A DNA stretch of 64,000 nucleotides from Rhodococcus rhodnii (GTDB taxonomy: Bacteria; Actinomycetota; Actinomycetes; Mycobacteriales; Pseudonocardiaceae): the NCBI GenBank assembly GCA_000720375.1, contig JOAA01000008.1, positions 246,782-310,781 of the forward strand, given 5' to 3'. The notes under the pieces were generated by a model that had not been told where the DNA came from, did not search any database, and saw only the letters and a program-made list of their open reading frames with translations. The stretch's first letter is position 1; every line of letters starts with the position of its first letter. Positions 7,364 through 16,170 of the stretch are shown here, one piece after another. The translations under genes were made by a program, and so were the position numbers.

Positions 7364-7840
7364 TCATTTCCGGGGCCGTAGAACAATCGTGTCGCCGCTA
7401 CGGAACTGCTCCAAGCTCTGCCTCATGTCCTCACGTTCGAGAACTGCCTCGTCTTGCAACCGTGCCCACACCAAGTCGACCAAGTGGCGTTTCTTCCCTC
7501 GCGCACGAAGATCGTTCACCAAGTGCAGCACCTGATGAACACGAACCGGATCGAGCCGTGTGGTGGCCGGCACCGACGCCTCGCTCGACGCCGGTGACGC
7601 TTCCTTGAGGATCCCGTCTCTCAACCAGGCTCGAACCGTGGGTTCGGACAGCTTCAGCAGCGCCGCGACTATGCCTGGCCGCAGCGGCGGCATGCTCGCC
7701 ACCTTGCGGCTCGCCAGCTCGGTGAGGCGGTCGGACTGTTCTTGCTGCCCTGGTGGAAGCGAGCCTGCGATCTCTTCCAGCTCTTCCACCTCGCCGAAGA
7801 CGGTGAGGGCCGCCTGCTTCTCACGCTCAAGAGTGGTCAT
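7364..7840 (-). CDS. Putative antitoxin / HTH DNA-binding protein of the TA pair
   Basis: This 158-residue soluble protein has a helix-turn-helix-like segment at about residues 60-78 (AALLKLSEPTVRAWLRDGIL), resembling MerR/excisionase-type domains, preceded by a helical N-terminus and followed by a basic, helical C-terminus. I chose the ATG at 7840 because GGAGG lies eight bases upstream; the frame is open for 46 codons further but without a ribosome-binding site. It precedes the RelE-like gene by 36 bases on the same strand, as expected for an antitoxin that binds its toxin and represses the shared promoter. Antitoxin identity is inferred from position and size. It is the only other gene in the repeat-bounded cassette. 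Confidence 0.6.
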   Translation of the reverse strand: MTTLEREKQAALTVFGEVEELEEIAGSLPPGQQEQSDRLTELASRKVASMPPLRPGIVAALLKLSEPTVRAWLRDGILKEASPASSEASVPATTRLDPVRVHQVLHLVNDLRARGKKRHLVDLVWARLQDEAVLEREDMRQSLEQFRSGDTIVLRPRK

Positions 7841-7868
7841 GACATGCACCTCCTCACCTCGCTCAGGA

Positions 7869-7891
7869 CCGCTTACTTTAGAGAATAGCGG
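7869..7891. promoter_or_regulatory. Inverted repeat upstream of the TA genes (possible operator)
   Basis: CCGCT at 7869-7873 and AGCGG at 7887-7891 form an inverted repeat around a 13-base AT-rich spacer, about 30-50 bases upstream of the antitoxin start. The AT-rich spacer (minus-strand reading ATTCTCTAAAGTA) could include the -10 region. Antitoxins usually bind such sites; this one is suggested by position only. Confidence 0.3.
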
Positions 7892-8081
7892 CAAAACTCG
7901 AAAGTTGCAGGTCCGATCGAGTGCAGCGTCACAACCCCACGCACACCGGATGCCACGGTCGAGTCCACCGCGACCCAAGCTGGCGAGCCGCGCGCTCGAC
8001 TACCGCCAACCAGAAACTCAAAATCGATGGTTCGACTGCACGATTCGCATTGGCCACATCATTTCGCCACGAATTTTGAAG

Positions 8082-8990
8082 TCACAAAGTTGCGACGTGC
8101 TCCATGAGCACTTCGCTGAAAGCACGGGCAGCGTTCGTCGGAGGCACGTCCGTGCGATGAGCCAGGGCAACCGTGCGACTCAAGCCAGGCGGGGCAATAG
8201 GAATGCCGCGCAACCCCGGACGGTTAGCGAGAACCATGCTCGGAACGATCGCAACGCCCAATTCCGCCTCAACAAAGCGCAGCACCGCATCCATTTCGCC
8301 GCCCTCAACGGCCAAGCGCGGCTCATAACCCACGCCACGACAAGCCTGAAGCGTCGTCTCCCGCAAGTCATACCCCTGACGGAACATGACCATGGGACGG
8401 TCACGCAGATCGATCAGCCGGATCGTCGGCCGGTTCACCAGCGGGGGCAGGCTCGCCGCAGACGCCACCATCAGGTCCTCCCGCAACATGACCCGAGTGG
8501 TCAAAGCCGGATCAGGCCCCTCGGGCGGAACGATGATCAGCGCAAGGTCGAGATCACCCCGTAGCAACGAACGCGACAAATCCCGTGAACCGCCCTCCTC
8601 GACGAGCAACCGGATGCCCGGGTAGGCCGCGTGAAATCTGGCGAGGACGTCGGCGAAAACGCTTGCGCACAGGCTGGGCGTGGCGCCGACACGGAGGCGG
8701 CCGCGGCGAAGGCCGACGAGTTCCGCGACCTCGTGGCGGGCGGTGTCCACGTCGGCGAGGATGCGGCGGGCGATCGGCAGCAGCGCCTCTCCTGCGGGGG
8801 TCAGCGTGACGTTGCCGCGTACCCGGCTGAACAGGGGTGTTCCCAGCTCCGATTCGAGGCTCTGCACCTGCTTGGACAGTGAGGGTTGCGCCACACCGGC
8901 CTGCTCGGCGGCCCTGGTGAAGTGCTTGGTGTCCGCGACCGCCAGGAAGTACCTGAGCTGCTGCAAGGTGAGCCGGTCTACCCTTTCCAT
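8082..8990 (-). CDS. LysR-family transcriptional regulator
   Basis: This 302-residue LysR regulator has an N-terminal winged HTH (LTLQQLRYFLAVADTKHFTRAAEQAGVAQPSLSKQVQSLE pattern, residues 7-48) and a periplasmic-binding-protein-like effector domain to about residue 295. It is divergent from sdhCAB, 70 bases away, the usual arrangement of a LysR protein with its target; regulation of the succinate dehydrogenase genes is therefore likely. The effector is unknown. The last ten codons lie in the right copy of the cassette repeat, so the C-terminus SEVLMEHVATL was supplied or restored by the inserted TA cassette. The ancestral stop survives at 6856-6858 beyond the left repeat. Confidence 0.9.
   Translation of the reverse strand: MERVDRLTLQQLRYFLAVADTKHFTRAAEQAGVAQPSLSKQVQSLESELGTPLFSRVRGNVTLTPAGEALLPIARRILADVDTARHEVAELVGLRRGRLRVGATPSLCASVFADVLARFHAAYPGIRLLVEEGGSRDLSRSLLRGDLDLALIIVPPEGPDPALTTRVMLREDLMVASAASLPPLVNRPTIRLIDLRDRPMVMFRQGYDLRETTLQACRGVGYEPRLAVEGGEMDAVLRFVEAELGVAIVPSMVLANRPGLRGIPIAPPGLSRTVALAHRTDVPPTNAARAFSEVLMEHVATL
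8089..8117. repeat. Right copy of 29-bp direct repeat, inside the LysR 3' end
   Basis: This is a perfect match to 6863-6891. The 25-base palindrome lies at 8092-8116. It is part of the LysR coding sequence (SEVLMEHVA). Together with the left copy it marks the ends of the TA cassette. Confidence 0.9.
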
Positions 8991-9000
8991 AGTTCGAGAC

Positions 9001-9022
9001 TATCAAATTGAGCGTTTCGATA
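9001..9022. promoter_or_regulatory. Candidate LysR binding site upstream of sdhC
   Basis: The 70-base divergent region holds an AT-rich imperfect palindrome at 9001-9022, with arms TATC and GATA as outer ends and AA/TT inside. It fits the T-N11-A style of LysR boxes and is one of the few AT-rich stretches here. Proposed by position and symmetry. Confidence 0.4.
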
Positions 9023-9060
9023 TATTGGACGACTCGTCAGCGAAGGTGCTTACTGGACCC

Positions 9061-9753
9061 GTGACAGTGCTTGAGCGCAGTACACCGGGGCGGATCTGGT
9101 CGTCGACCATCGGCAAGAAGGCCGTGATGGGCGTGACGGGCCTGGCCATGCTGCTGTACGTCACCGTGCACATGGCCTCGAACCTCAAGATCTTCCTTGG
9201 CCGGGACAACATCGACGGATACGCGGTCTGGCTGCGGGAACTGCTCGACGGCCTGCTGGGCTACGAGGGTTTCGTCTGGGGGGCCCGGATCGGTCTCGTC
9301 GTCGCCGTGGTGCTGCACATGACGGCTGCCATCCAGCTGGCTCGGCGGGCGCAGAAGGCCCGCCCGGCCGGCTACAAACACCGCACGAAGGTCCAAGGCA
9401 GCTACGCGGCCCGCACAATGCGTTGGGGCGGCGTGATTCTGGCGCTGTTCATCGTGTACCACATCCTCGATCTGACCGTGGGCGTGCTGAACCCGAACGG
9501 CGTGCACCTGGCGGTGTACGACAACGTCGTCGCCTCTTTCCAGCGCTGGTACGTGGTTCTGTTCTACGCGGCCGCCGTGATCGCACTGGGTTTCCACATC
9601 CGGCACGGCTTGTGGAGCGCGCTGCAGAGCCTGGGGGCGTCCAGTGCCGCACGGCAGAAAGCCATCCAGACCTTCTCCTTCGGGTTCGCCTTCGTGCTCA
9701 CCGCTGGATTCCTGTCCGTGCCGTTCGCCGTAATCACCGGATTGGTGGGATAG
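9061..9753 (+). CDS. sdhC: Succinate dehydrogenase/fumarate reductase cytochrome b subunit
   Basis: This 230-residue membrane anchor of complex II is of the single-subunit cytochrome b558 type, with five hydrophobic segments: GVTGLAMLLYVTVHMASNL, ARIGLVVAVVLHMTAAIQL, WGGVILALFIVYHILDLTVG, VVLFYAAAVIALGFHIRHG and a C-terminal helix. The histidines within these helices (VTVHMA, VLHMTA, VYHILD, FHIRHG) are suited to bind two hemes. It anchors SdhA/B to the membrane and passes electrons to menaquinone. The GTG at 9061 is chosen since it gives the usual short N-terminus; longer in-frame readings run through the LysR gene. It is followed after three bases by sdhA. Confidence 0.93.
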   Translation: MTVLERSTPGRIWSSTIGKKAVMGVTGLAMLLYVTVHMASNLKIFLGRDNIDGYAVWLRELLDGLLGYEGFVWGARIGLVVAVVLHMTAAIQLARRAQKARPAGYKHRTKVQGSYAARTMRWGGVILALFIVYHILDLTVGVLNPNGVHLAVYDNVVASFQRWYVVLFYAAAVIALGFHIRHGLWSALQSLGASSAARQKAIQTFSFGFAFVLTAGFLSVPFAVITGLVG

Positions 9754-9756
9754 CCG

Positions 9757-11673
9757 ATGTACACCGAAGGGGCACCGATCGCCGATCACAAGATGCCCGA
9801 CGGCCCGCTGGACAAGCGCTGGGAGCAACGACGGTTCTCCGCCCGGCTGGTCAACCCGGCGAACAAGCGCAAGCTGACCGTGATCGTGGTCGGCACCGGC
9901 CTCGCGGGCGGATCGGCCGCCGCGACCCTGGCCGAACTGGGCTACAACGTGGTGTCCTTCTGCTATCAGGACAGTCCACGCCGGGCGCACAGCATCGCGG
10001 CCCAGGGCGGGATCAACGCGGCGAAGAACTACCGCAACGACGGCGACAGCGTCTTCCGGCTGTTCTACGACACGATCAAAGGCGGTGACTTCCGCGCCCG
10101 CGAGTCCAATGTGCACCGGCTGGCCGAGGTCAGCGTCGAGATCATCGACCAGTGCGTGGCGCAGGGCGTTCCGTTCGCCCGTGAATACGGCGGACTGCTG
10201 GACACACGTTCTTTCGGCGGAGCGCAGGTGGCCCGCACGTTCTACGCCCGCGGGCAGACCGGGCAACAACTCCTGCTCGGCGCTTATCAAGCGCTCTCAA
10301 GGCAAATCAACGCCGGGCGGGTGAAAATGCACCCGCGTACCGAGATGCTGGACCTGATCATCGATGACGGCCGCGCACGCGGAATCGTGGCCCGTGACTT
10401 GGTCACCGGCGACATCGAGACGCACCTCGCGGACGCGGTCGTGCTCGCGACCGGCGGCTACGGCAACACGTTCTACCTGTCCACCAACGCGAAGGGCAGC
10501 AACGCGACCGCGATCTGGCGTGCGCACAAGCGAGGCGCGCTGTTCGCGAATCCGTGCTACACCCAGATCCACCCGACGTGCATTCCGGTCAGCGGTTCGC
10601 ACCAGTCCAAGCTGACGTTGATGAGCGAGTCGTTGCGCAACGACGGCCGGGTCTGGGTTCCCAAGGCACCACGCGATTCCCGGCCGCCGCACATGATTCC
10701 CGAAGACGAACGGGACTACTACCTGGAGCGGATGTACCCGAGCTTCGGCAACCTCGTTCCCCGCGACATCGCTTCCCGTGCGGCCAAGAACATCTGCGAC
10801 ACGGGACACGGCGTCGGCCCTGGCGGGCTCGGCGTGTACCTGGATTTCGCCGACGCCATCGAGCGGCTCGGCAAGGACGCGGTCGCGGCCAAGTACGGCA
10901 ACTTGTTCGAGATGTACGAGCAGATCACCGGCGAGGACCCGTACCAGGTGCCGATGCGGATCTACCCGGCCGTGCACTACACCATGGGTGGCCTCTGGGT
11001 GGATTACGACCTGCAGAGCACCATTCCCGGGCTGTTCGTCATCGGCGAAGCCAACTTCTCCGACCACGGCGCCAACCGGCTCGGCGCGTCCGCGCTGATG
11101 CAAGGCCTGGCGGACGGGTATTTCATCCTGCCCAACACCATCGGCGACTACCTCGCGGACGGCCCGTTCCCGCCGGTCTCCCATGAGGCGATCTCGAAGG
11201 TCGAGCAGGACGTCGTCGACCAGATCGTCCGGATCCTGTCGGTGGACGGCGACCGGTCGCCCGACGACATCCACCGTGAGCTCGGCCAGCTGATGTGGGA
11301 CCACTGCGGGATGGAACGGTCCGAGGAGGGCCTGCGCAAGGCTCTTGACGCGATTCCCCAGCTGCGTGAGGAATTCTGGCGGCGGGTGCGGGTGCTCGGC
11401 ACCGGCGACGGGCTGAACCAGTCGCTGGAGAAGGCAGGCAGGCTCGCGGACTTCCTCGAACTGGCCGAGCTGATGTGCATCGATGCGTTGCACCGCACGG
11501 AATCGTGCGGCGGTCACTTCCGGGCGGAAAGCCAGACCGAAGACGGCGAAGCCCGTCGCGACGACGAGAACTTCAGCTACGTCGCCGCGTGGGAGTACGG
11601 GCCGCAGCCCGTCCTGCACCGCGAGGAACTGCGGTTCGACAACGTCAAACCGAGTCAACGGAGTTACAAGTGA
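9757..11673 (+). CDS. sdhA: Succinate dehydrogenase/fumarate reductase flavoprotein subunit
   Basis: This 638-residue catalytic subunit carries covalent FAD and oxidises succinate (or reduces fumarate) at the inner face of the membrane. The N-terminal dinucleotide fold is [19 protein letters not shown] (about residues 46-64). [15 protein letters not shown] contains the histidine that binds FAD in this family. The substrate-site motif [15 protein letters not shown] and the C-terminal [34 protein letters not shown] stretch are all present. Length agrees with the actinobacterial SdhCAB subtype, which is longer than the E. coli enzyme. It lies between sdhC (three bases) and sdhB (four-base GTGA overlap), one operon. 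Confidence 0.97.
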   Translation: MYTEGAPIADHKMPDGPLDKRWEQRRFSARLVNPANKRKLTVIVVGTGLAGGSAAATLAELGYNVVSFCYQDSPRRAHSIAAQGGINAAKNYRNDGDSVFRLFYDTIKGGDFRARESNVHRLAEVSVEIIDQCVAQGVPFAREYGGLLDTRSFGGAQVARTFYARGQTGQQLLLGAYQALSRQINAGRVKMHPRTEMLDLIIDDGRARGIVARDLVTGDIETHLADAVVLATGGYGNTFYLSTNAKGSNATAIWRAHKRGALFANPCYTQIHPTCIPVSGSHQSKLTLMSESLRNDGRVWVPKAPRDSRPPHMIPEDERDYYLERMYPSFGNLVPRDIASRAAKNICDTGHGVGPGGLGVYLDFADAIERLGKDAVAAKYGNLFEMYEQITGEDPYQVPMRIYPAVHYTMGGLWVDYDLQSTIPGLFVIGEANFSDHGANRLGASALMQGLADGYFILPNTIGDYLADGPFPPVSHEAISKVEQDVVDQIVRILSVDGDRSPDDIHRELGQLMWDHCGMERSEEGLRKALDAIPQLREEFWRRVRVLGTGDGLNQSLEKAGRLADFLELAELMCIDALHRTESCGGHFRAESQTEDGEARRDDENFSYVAAWEYGPQPVLHREELRFDNVKPSQRSYK

Positions 11674-12425
11674 GGTTCACCCTGCGCGTCTGGCGCCAGG
11701 ACAACCAGTTCGACAAGGGCAGGCTGGTGATGTACGTCGTCGACGACATCACACCAGACATGTCCTTCCTCGAGATGCTCGACGTGCTCAACGAACGGCT
11801 GATCAGCGAAGGCGAGGAGCCGATCGCGTTCGACCACGACTGCCGCGAGGGAATCTGCGGCATGTGCGGTCTGATGATCAACGGGAACGCGCACGGCCCG
11901 AACAAGCTGACCACCACGTGCCAGCTGCACATGCGCAGCTTCGACCCGAACGTGCCGATCACCATCGAACCGTGGCGTGCCAGGCCGTTCCCGGTGGTCA
12001 AGGACCTGGTCGTGGATCGCTCGGCGTTCGACCGGATCATCGAGTCAGGCGGCTACATCAGCGCCCCCACCGGCAGCGCACCGGACGCCCACGCTGTCCC
12101 GGTGCCGAAGGCGGATGCGGACAACGCATTCGAAGCCGCGGCGTGTATCGGTTGCGGCGCTTGCGTCGCCGCGTGCCCCAACGGTTCCGCGATGCTGTTC
12201 ACGGCGGCCAAGACGACACATCTCGGGCTGCTGCCGCAGGGCCAGCCCGAGCGGTACAGCCGCGCCCTCGACATGGTCGACACCCACGACGACCTGGGCT
12301 TTGGCGGGTGCACCAACTCCGGCGAGTGCACAGTCGTGTGTCCCAAGGGGATTCCGCTCGAGGCGATCGGACGGCTGAACCGGGACGTGCTGAAGGCGGC
12401 CACCCGGTCTCCCGCGAAGCATTAA
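11670..12425 (+). CDS. sdhB: Succinate dehydrogenase/fumarate reductase iron-sulfur subunit
   Basis: This 251-residue subunit carries three Fe-S clusters that relay electrons from FAD to quinone. The [2Fe-2S] ligands lie in [10 protein letters not shown], with a later C in TTTCQLH. The two C-terminal cluster motifs are [14 protein letters not shown] and [14 protein letters not shown]. The start is the GTG overlapping the sdhA stop (GTGA), with CGGAG six bases upstream; the protein then begins [11 protein letters not shown], a normal start for this family. The open frame extends further upstream, but only as a shadow of sdhA. A hypothetical gene follows nine bases later and may be transcribed with the operon. 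Confidence 0.96.
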   Translation: MRFTLRVWRQDNQFDKGRLVMYVVDDITPDMSFLEMLDVLNERLISEGEEPIAFDHDCREGICGMCGLMINGNAHGPNKLTTTCQLHMRSFDPNVPITIEPWRARPFPVVKDLVVDRSAFDRIIESGGYISAPTGSAPDAHAVPVPKADADNAFEAAACIGCGACVAACPNGSAMLFTAAKTTHLGLLPQGQPERYSRALDMVDTHDDLGFGGCTNSGECTVVCPKGIPLEAIGRLNRDVLKAATRSPAKH

Positions 12426-12434
12426 GCTGGGCAT

Positions 12435-12755
12435 ATGGCGCCTCCAGAGCTGCAGGCCGAACCACGGTGGCAACGGACGGGCAACGACCGCTTCCCCGTT
12501 GCCGCCGATGTCGACGGCACATGGTGGGTGCTGCGGCTCAACTGCTTCCCGGACCACGCGATGTGGACCCTGTTCGTGGACGGTGTGCCGCGATTCGACA
12601 TCGACGGAACTCCGCCGACGTGGGGCCGTCCGCACGACCGGTCGGCGCCATCACTGGCCAACGCCGACGAGGTCCTGGCTCCCGTCGAGAGCTTCGTGGC
12701 CTACGGCAGCGAAGTCGGGAAGCCTTGCGACGATCCGTTCTGTTGCGCTAAGTGA
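12435..12755 (+). CDS. Conserved small hypothetical protein
   Basis: This 106-residue soluble protein has no signal peptide. It has aromatic-rich core strands (DGTWWVLRLNCFPDHAMWTLFVDG) and a cysteine pair near the C-terminus (DDPFCC). The ATG lies nine bases after the sdhB stop. I do not recognise a function. The strand pattern suggests a small beta-sandwich or immunity-like fold, but that is a guess. Its end overlaps the end of the convergent hydrolase gene by eight bases, and codon use is as in the neighbouring genes. Confidence 0.7.
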   Translation: MAPPELQAEPRWQRTGNDRFPVAADVDGTWWVLRLNCFPDHAMWTLFVDGVPRFDIDGTPPTWGRPHDRSAPSLANADEVLAPVESFVAYGSEVGKPCDDPFCCAK

Positions 12756-14520
12756 CCGGCAGCCAGCGGCCGAACCGCTTGCCGTCGACCGAGCCGGTGA
12801 CCCACATGGTCTCCTTGGCCTCGAACGGTTTCCACGTCAGCTGGACGCGTTTCCCGTTCGCGGTCAAGTCGGCTTCGGCTTGCGTTTCGGTGAAACGGAT
12901 TTCGCCGGACACGACCGTGTCCGTGGTGTACCGGACTTCGTGCAGAGTCGCTTTCGGGCCGTCATAGGTCACTTTGCCGCCGCGCAGGCCGGGTAGCTCG
13001 TCTCTGGTGTTCATGATGTAGGAGTTGGGGATCCGGGATGCCAACGCGTCCATGGCAGTCTGGACCGTCGTGGTGAGCAAGTCCGCACTGCGCAACGGAA
13101 ATTGGCCGATTGCCGCGAAGTTCTCGGCACTGCACGAAGACGCCGCGGGTCGACCGATTATGAAGTTCTGTATCGCAGTTGAAAGACAGGCTTCGAACGT
13201 CTCGGCGGAGGGATACGTCGACGTGGCGTGCCCTGCGAAAGGCACTATCAGGGCACGGCCGGAGCGGTACCTGTCAGCCAACGCGACCGCGTTGGTGGCA
13301 GCACCCCAGTCGAGGGTTCCAGCGATGGCGAGTACCGGGATGTTCGGATATGTGGCGTGCGGCGGGACCGGTGGCGCGTCGCGGCGCGTCGGCCAGTACA
13401 CACACCATTCCGGCACAAAGCCCGCCTCGCCATTGGTTTCGGCGGTGGTGACCGGGTACTCGGGATTGCGCTCGTAGTACTCGGCCAGTTGCTCCTTGCG
13501 TTGCGCGGGGATGGCTTCCCTGCTGTACGGCCACGCAACGTCGTTGCATAGATAGGAAAGGAAGCCGATACCGACCATTCGTAGGAAACCGTTCGGGTCG
13601 TCCACGAAGTCGTCCAGGCCCGCGAGCCGGCGCAAAGGCGCGGGATCGCCGTTGAGATACGCGTCGAGGGCGGCGTTGATCGAGCGAGTCGTCATCGGGT
13701 CAGGGCCACCCGCAGCCATCACAAGCTTTGCCAGAGACACCTCCGGGTCAGGTTTCGCACGCAACTGCTGCGCGACCTTCGCCATCCGCGAGCCGGTGTC
13801 CCCTGGCAAAGCACGGCAGGCCCGGGAGCGTTCACACGCGTAGTCGAGGCCGCCCATGAGGCCGTTCATCCCGTCCTGGCCCAGAAAGCCGTGGGCGTAC
13901 CCCGTTCGCTGATCCGGGATCAACGTCGGGCTGTCGAAGATGGCGGCCTCGACGTGCTGCGGGAAGCGCGCCGCGAACGCCGGACCGTCCAGGCTGCCGT
14001 AGGAACTGCCGTACAGCACCAGTTTCGGGATGCCCAGCGCGGCACGGACCGCGTTGATGTCGGCCACACGCTGATCGGTTGTGAAGTACTGGATTCGCGG
14101 GCCAAGGTGCCCGGCGCACGCGGTGATCGTCTCCGGTTCGTACACATCGACGTTGTCACAGTGCAATGCGCTCGACGCACCGAACCCACGGCGCTGCACG
14201 ATGAGCATGTCGTACGTGGTCAGCAAGGGCTGGACTGGTTTCGCCATGAGCTCCAACTGCCCCAGATTTCCGCCAGGGCCGCCGGACAGCGCGACGATGG
14301 CACCGGCGGACGGCCGGGTGCGGTCACTGTGCGGCTTGAAAACGAACCGCACCGATATCTTTTCGGACTGCGGATCCGCCCAGTTCAACGGGACTTCCAG
14401 CGTGCCTTCGCACCGCTGCGCCGCGACGGCACACGGATGCAGGCTCGCGGCGGCGGGACTGACCAGCATCGTCGAGCCGATCACGCCGGCCAGCACGGCC
14501 GTGATCCATCGTTTCCCCAT
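12748..14520 (-). CDS. Secreted alpha/beta-hydrolase (tripeptidyl aminopeptidase-like)
   Basis: This 590-residue exported hydrolase has a signal peptide at residues 1-25 (basic GKRW, hydrophobic core, cleavage after SPAAA). The alpha/beta-hydrolase core includes IVALSGGPGGN (oxyanion region HGGPG type), the nucleophile elbow GSSYGSLDG, and the C-terminal TAP-like domain, with ALIVPFAGHATS supplying the catalytic histidine. These proteins resemble Streptomyces tripeptidyl aminopeptidases, which cleave peptides outside the cell, but other esterase roles occur. An additional C-terminal stretch of about 110 residues after the TAP-like domain (about 480-590) is rich in beta strands. The gene is convergent with the small hypothetical gene at 12.4 kb. 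Confidence 0.85.
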   Translation of the reverse strand: MGKRWITAVLAGVIGSTMLVSPAAASLHPCAVAAQRCEGTLEVPLNWADPQSEKISVRFVFKPHSDRTRPSAGAIVALSGGPGGNLGQLELMAKPVQPLLTTYDMLIVQRRGFGASSALHCDNVDVYEPETITACAGHLGPRIQYFTTDQRVADINAVRAALGIPKLVLYGSSYGSLDGPAFAARFPQHVEAAIFDSPTLIPDQRTGYAHGFLGQDGMNGLMGGLDYACERSRACRALPGDTGSRMAKVAQQLRAKPDPEVSLAKLVMAAGGPDPMTTRSINAALDAYLNGDPAPLRRLAGLDDFVDDPNGFLRMVGIGFLSYLCNDVAWPYSREAIPAQRKEQLAEYYERNPEYPVTTAETNGEAGFVPEWCVYWPTRRDAPPVPPHATYPNIPVLAIAGTLDWGAATNAVALADRYRSGRALIVPFAGHATSTYPSAETFEACLSTAIQNFIIGRPAASSCSAENFAAIGQFPLRSADLLTTTVQTAMDALASRIPNSYIMNTRDELPGLRGGKVTYDGPKATLHEVRYTTDTVVSGEIRFTETQAEADLTANGKRVQLTWKPFEAKETMWVTGSVDGKRFGRWLPVT

Positions 14521-14628
14521 GAACCCTCCATCGTCACACAGGCGCGTCCGTTATGCGAGGTTCGTCCGGCTGGACGTGTGAGTAGTCGCACGGGGTACGG
14601 GCGCGACCGGATAGGGCATCCTGAAGTC

Positions 14629-15024
14629 ATGCGTCCGCACGACGTCGAGGTCGGCCAGACCTATCGGGTACGCATCACCCAACGGGACAACCCGGCCCGG
14701 TTCATCACGGGTGATCCCAGCAAAGCCGAGGCCGACCTGCTGATGCTCTCCTGGACCCTTGAGGCGACGCACGAATTCGACCTGACTGTGACAGCGATCG
14801 GCCAAACGCTGTCCGGCGAGCCTGCGGTCACCGGAGTCCGCGTCGCGGAAACCTCCCGTGTCAGCACGCCTTTGCCGCCGGAGGCGGCGGAACGTCTAGG
14901 CCTGCCAACAGATGTGGACTACATCGTCGAGGGTGTGCTGAAGGACGCGGTGACCGGTCAGATCGTCAGCAGGCCGACCGGCGAGACCATGACGCTTCCC
15001 TGCGCCTGGCTGAATCCGCTCTAA
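14629..15024 (+). CDS. Hypothetical protein
   Basis: This is a 131-residue soluble protein with alternating beta strands (VEVGQTYRVRITQRDNPARF; EFDLTVTAIGQTL; VDYIVEGVLKDAVTGQIVSRP), suggestive of a small beta-barrel. No known motif is recognised. The ATG at 14629 lies 108 bases from the divergent hydrolase start; the longer frame that runs back to 13891 is antisense to that gene and not real. The stop overlaps that of the GH26 gene on the other strand (CTAA, 15021-15024). Confidence 0.65.
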   Translation: MRPHDVEVGQTYRVRITQRDNPARFITGDPSKAEADLLMLSWTLEATHEFDLTVTAIGQTLSGEPAVTGVRVAETSRVSTPLPPEAAERLGLPTDVDYIVEGVLKDAVTGQIVSRPTGETMTLPCAWLNPL

Positions 15025-16154
15025 CCGCGCCAGTCGATGTTCTCCAGCGACATGACCCACGGGTCGTTCATCAATTTGTCGGTTTCACTGACCTCGATCA
15101 GCGCGACTTTCGCGTCGACCCAGCCGTGCCAGCAATTGAACATCGTCATTTGCGGATAACGGGTGCGAATCTTGTCGATGATCTCGGTCGATTTCCAGCT
15201 GCCGTCGAACGGCTCGCCGGAACCGACTTCGAGCAGCGCCATCGGGCGTTCCGGCGCGAGCATGTCGGAGATGTCCTCGGCCTGGCCTTCCACCGCGAAG
15301 CTGACCGTGTTCAGGTAGCTCGTCGGCCCCATGATGTCGATGATGTCGTCGCCCGGGTAATACCGCATCCGTGGCCCGTCCCACGGCCGCGCAGGCGAGA
15401 ACGCCCACAGGATGTTGTGCAGATCCCGGGTCTCGGTGAGATACGTGTACAAGTCGCGGTAAAGCTTGATCGAATCGCTCTTGCCGGTCTTGTAGTCCTG
15501 GCCCCACCAGAACCAGATTCCGTTGGCCTCGTGGAACGGCCGCAGGATCAGCGTCACGCCTGCCTCGTCGAGTTCCTGGATGATGTCGCCGAGCAGTTCG
15601 ACGTCCTTGCGCCAGCGGTTGCGTGCCGGGCTGGGCTTGGCGTCGGCCAGCAGCGAGCTCAAGTCGCCCTTGGGCGCCCACAGATCACCGCGGTAGGACT
15701 CCGGGTCGACCTTCGGCAGGAACGGGTTGGGCCGGTGCAGCTCCATGGTGACCAGGCCGCCCGCCCGCCAGTGGTCGATCAGCACGGGGATGGTCTCGCG
15801 CTTCCAGTAGCCGTCGAAGCTCGCTCCGATCAGCGCGGGCGTCTTGCCGAACCGACGGGTCATCCCGCGGAAGAGCTTCTCGTAGTCGGCGCGGGCGTCG
15901 GCGCTGAGCTGCTGACCGGCGACCACGCGTTTGCTGTCGCGCTGAGGCAGCGCATTCATCCACGCGAGGATCTTGTGCGCGTCCGGCTTGGCCTTCGGGT
16001 CACCCGGCCGGTTGACCTTGCGGCCGGTGCCGGTGCTCGTGACGGTCGGCGCCAGCGTGGGCTTGGCAGCAGGCGGCGCGGGCTGGGCCGTGCATCCCCC
16101 TGCCAGGGCTGCGCCGGCCGCGAGCAACAGAGTTCGACGGTCGACCCGGGACAT
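15021..16154 (-). CDS. GH26 family beta-mannanase-like lipoprotein
   Basis: This 377-residue secreted lipoprotein has an RR-type basic N-terminus (SRVDRRTLLLAAG) and lipobox AGGC, followed by a Pro/Thr-rich linker to about residue 50. The catalytic domain shows the GH26 pattern: ILRPFHEANGIWFWWG carries the acid/base glutamate, and MALLEVGSGEP the nucleophile glutamate. GH26 enzymes cut beta-1,4-mannan or beta-1,3-xylan; the exact substrate is open. The start at 16154 is preferred since it places the lipoprotein signal at the N-terminus; the frame is open for 19 more codons. The gene begins 16 bases after the MetE-like gene on the same strand. Confidence 0.83.
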   Translation of the reverse strand: MSRVDRRTLLLAAGAALAGGCTAQPAPPAAKPTLAPTVTSTGTGRKVNRPGDPKAKPDAHKILAWMNALPQRDSKRVVAGQQLSADARADYEKLFRGMTRRFGKTPALIGASFDGYWKRETIPVLIDHWRAGGLVTMELHRPNPFLPKVDPESYRGDLWAPKGDLSSLLADAKPSPARNRWRKDVELLGDIIQELDEAGVTLILRPFHEANGIWFWWGQDYKTGKSDSIKLYRDLYTYLTETRDLHNILWAFSPARPWDGPRMRYYPGDDIIDIMGPTSYLNTVSFAVEGQAEDISDMLAPERPMALLEVGSGEPFDGSWKSTEIIDKIRTRYPQMTMFNCWHGWVDAKVALIEVSETDKLMNDPWVMSLENIDWRG

Positions 16155-16170
16155 GCGTGTATGAAACCAC

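Larger units (their letters stand above)
6863..8117. mobile_element. Toxin-antitoxin cassette flanked by 29-bp direct repeats
   Basis: A segment of about 1.23 kb bounded by perfect 29-bp direct repeats holds only two genes, a RelE-like toxin and its putative antitoxin. The right repeat is the 3' end of the LysR gene. The left repeat still encodes the same C-terminus, SEVLMEHVATL plus stop, although the last codons differ (ACG CTT TAG on the left, ACT TTG TGA on the right). This is the footprint of an element that integrated at the 3' end of the LysR gene and rebuilt that end with its own sequence. No integrase or transposase is present. The toxin stop codon lies one base inside the left repeat. 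The interior from 7860 to 8088 looks AT-richer than its surroundings. Confidence 0.72.

Noticed and set aside
8025..8050. T-arm-like GGTTCGACTGC in the AT-rich end of the TA cassette, suggesting a tRNA att site
   Set aside because: No acceptor, D or anticodon stems can be drawn around it; the real repeat pair is at the LysR 3' end.
9037..10290. Minus-strand frame of 417 codons
   Set aside because: It spans parts of sdhC and sdhA on the other strand and shows no recognisable motif.
10297..11658. Minus-strand frame of 453 codons
   Set aside because: It is antisense to sdhA, whose domains are complete. The composition is that of a shadow frame.
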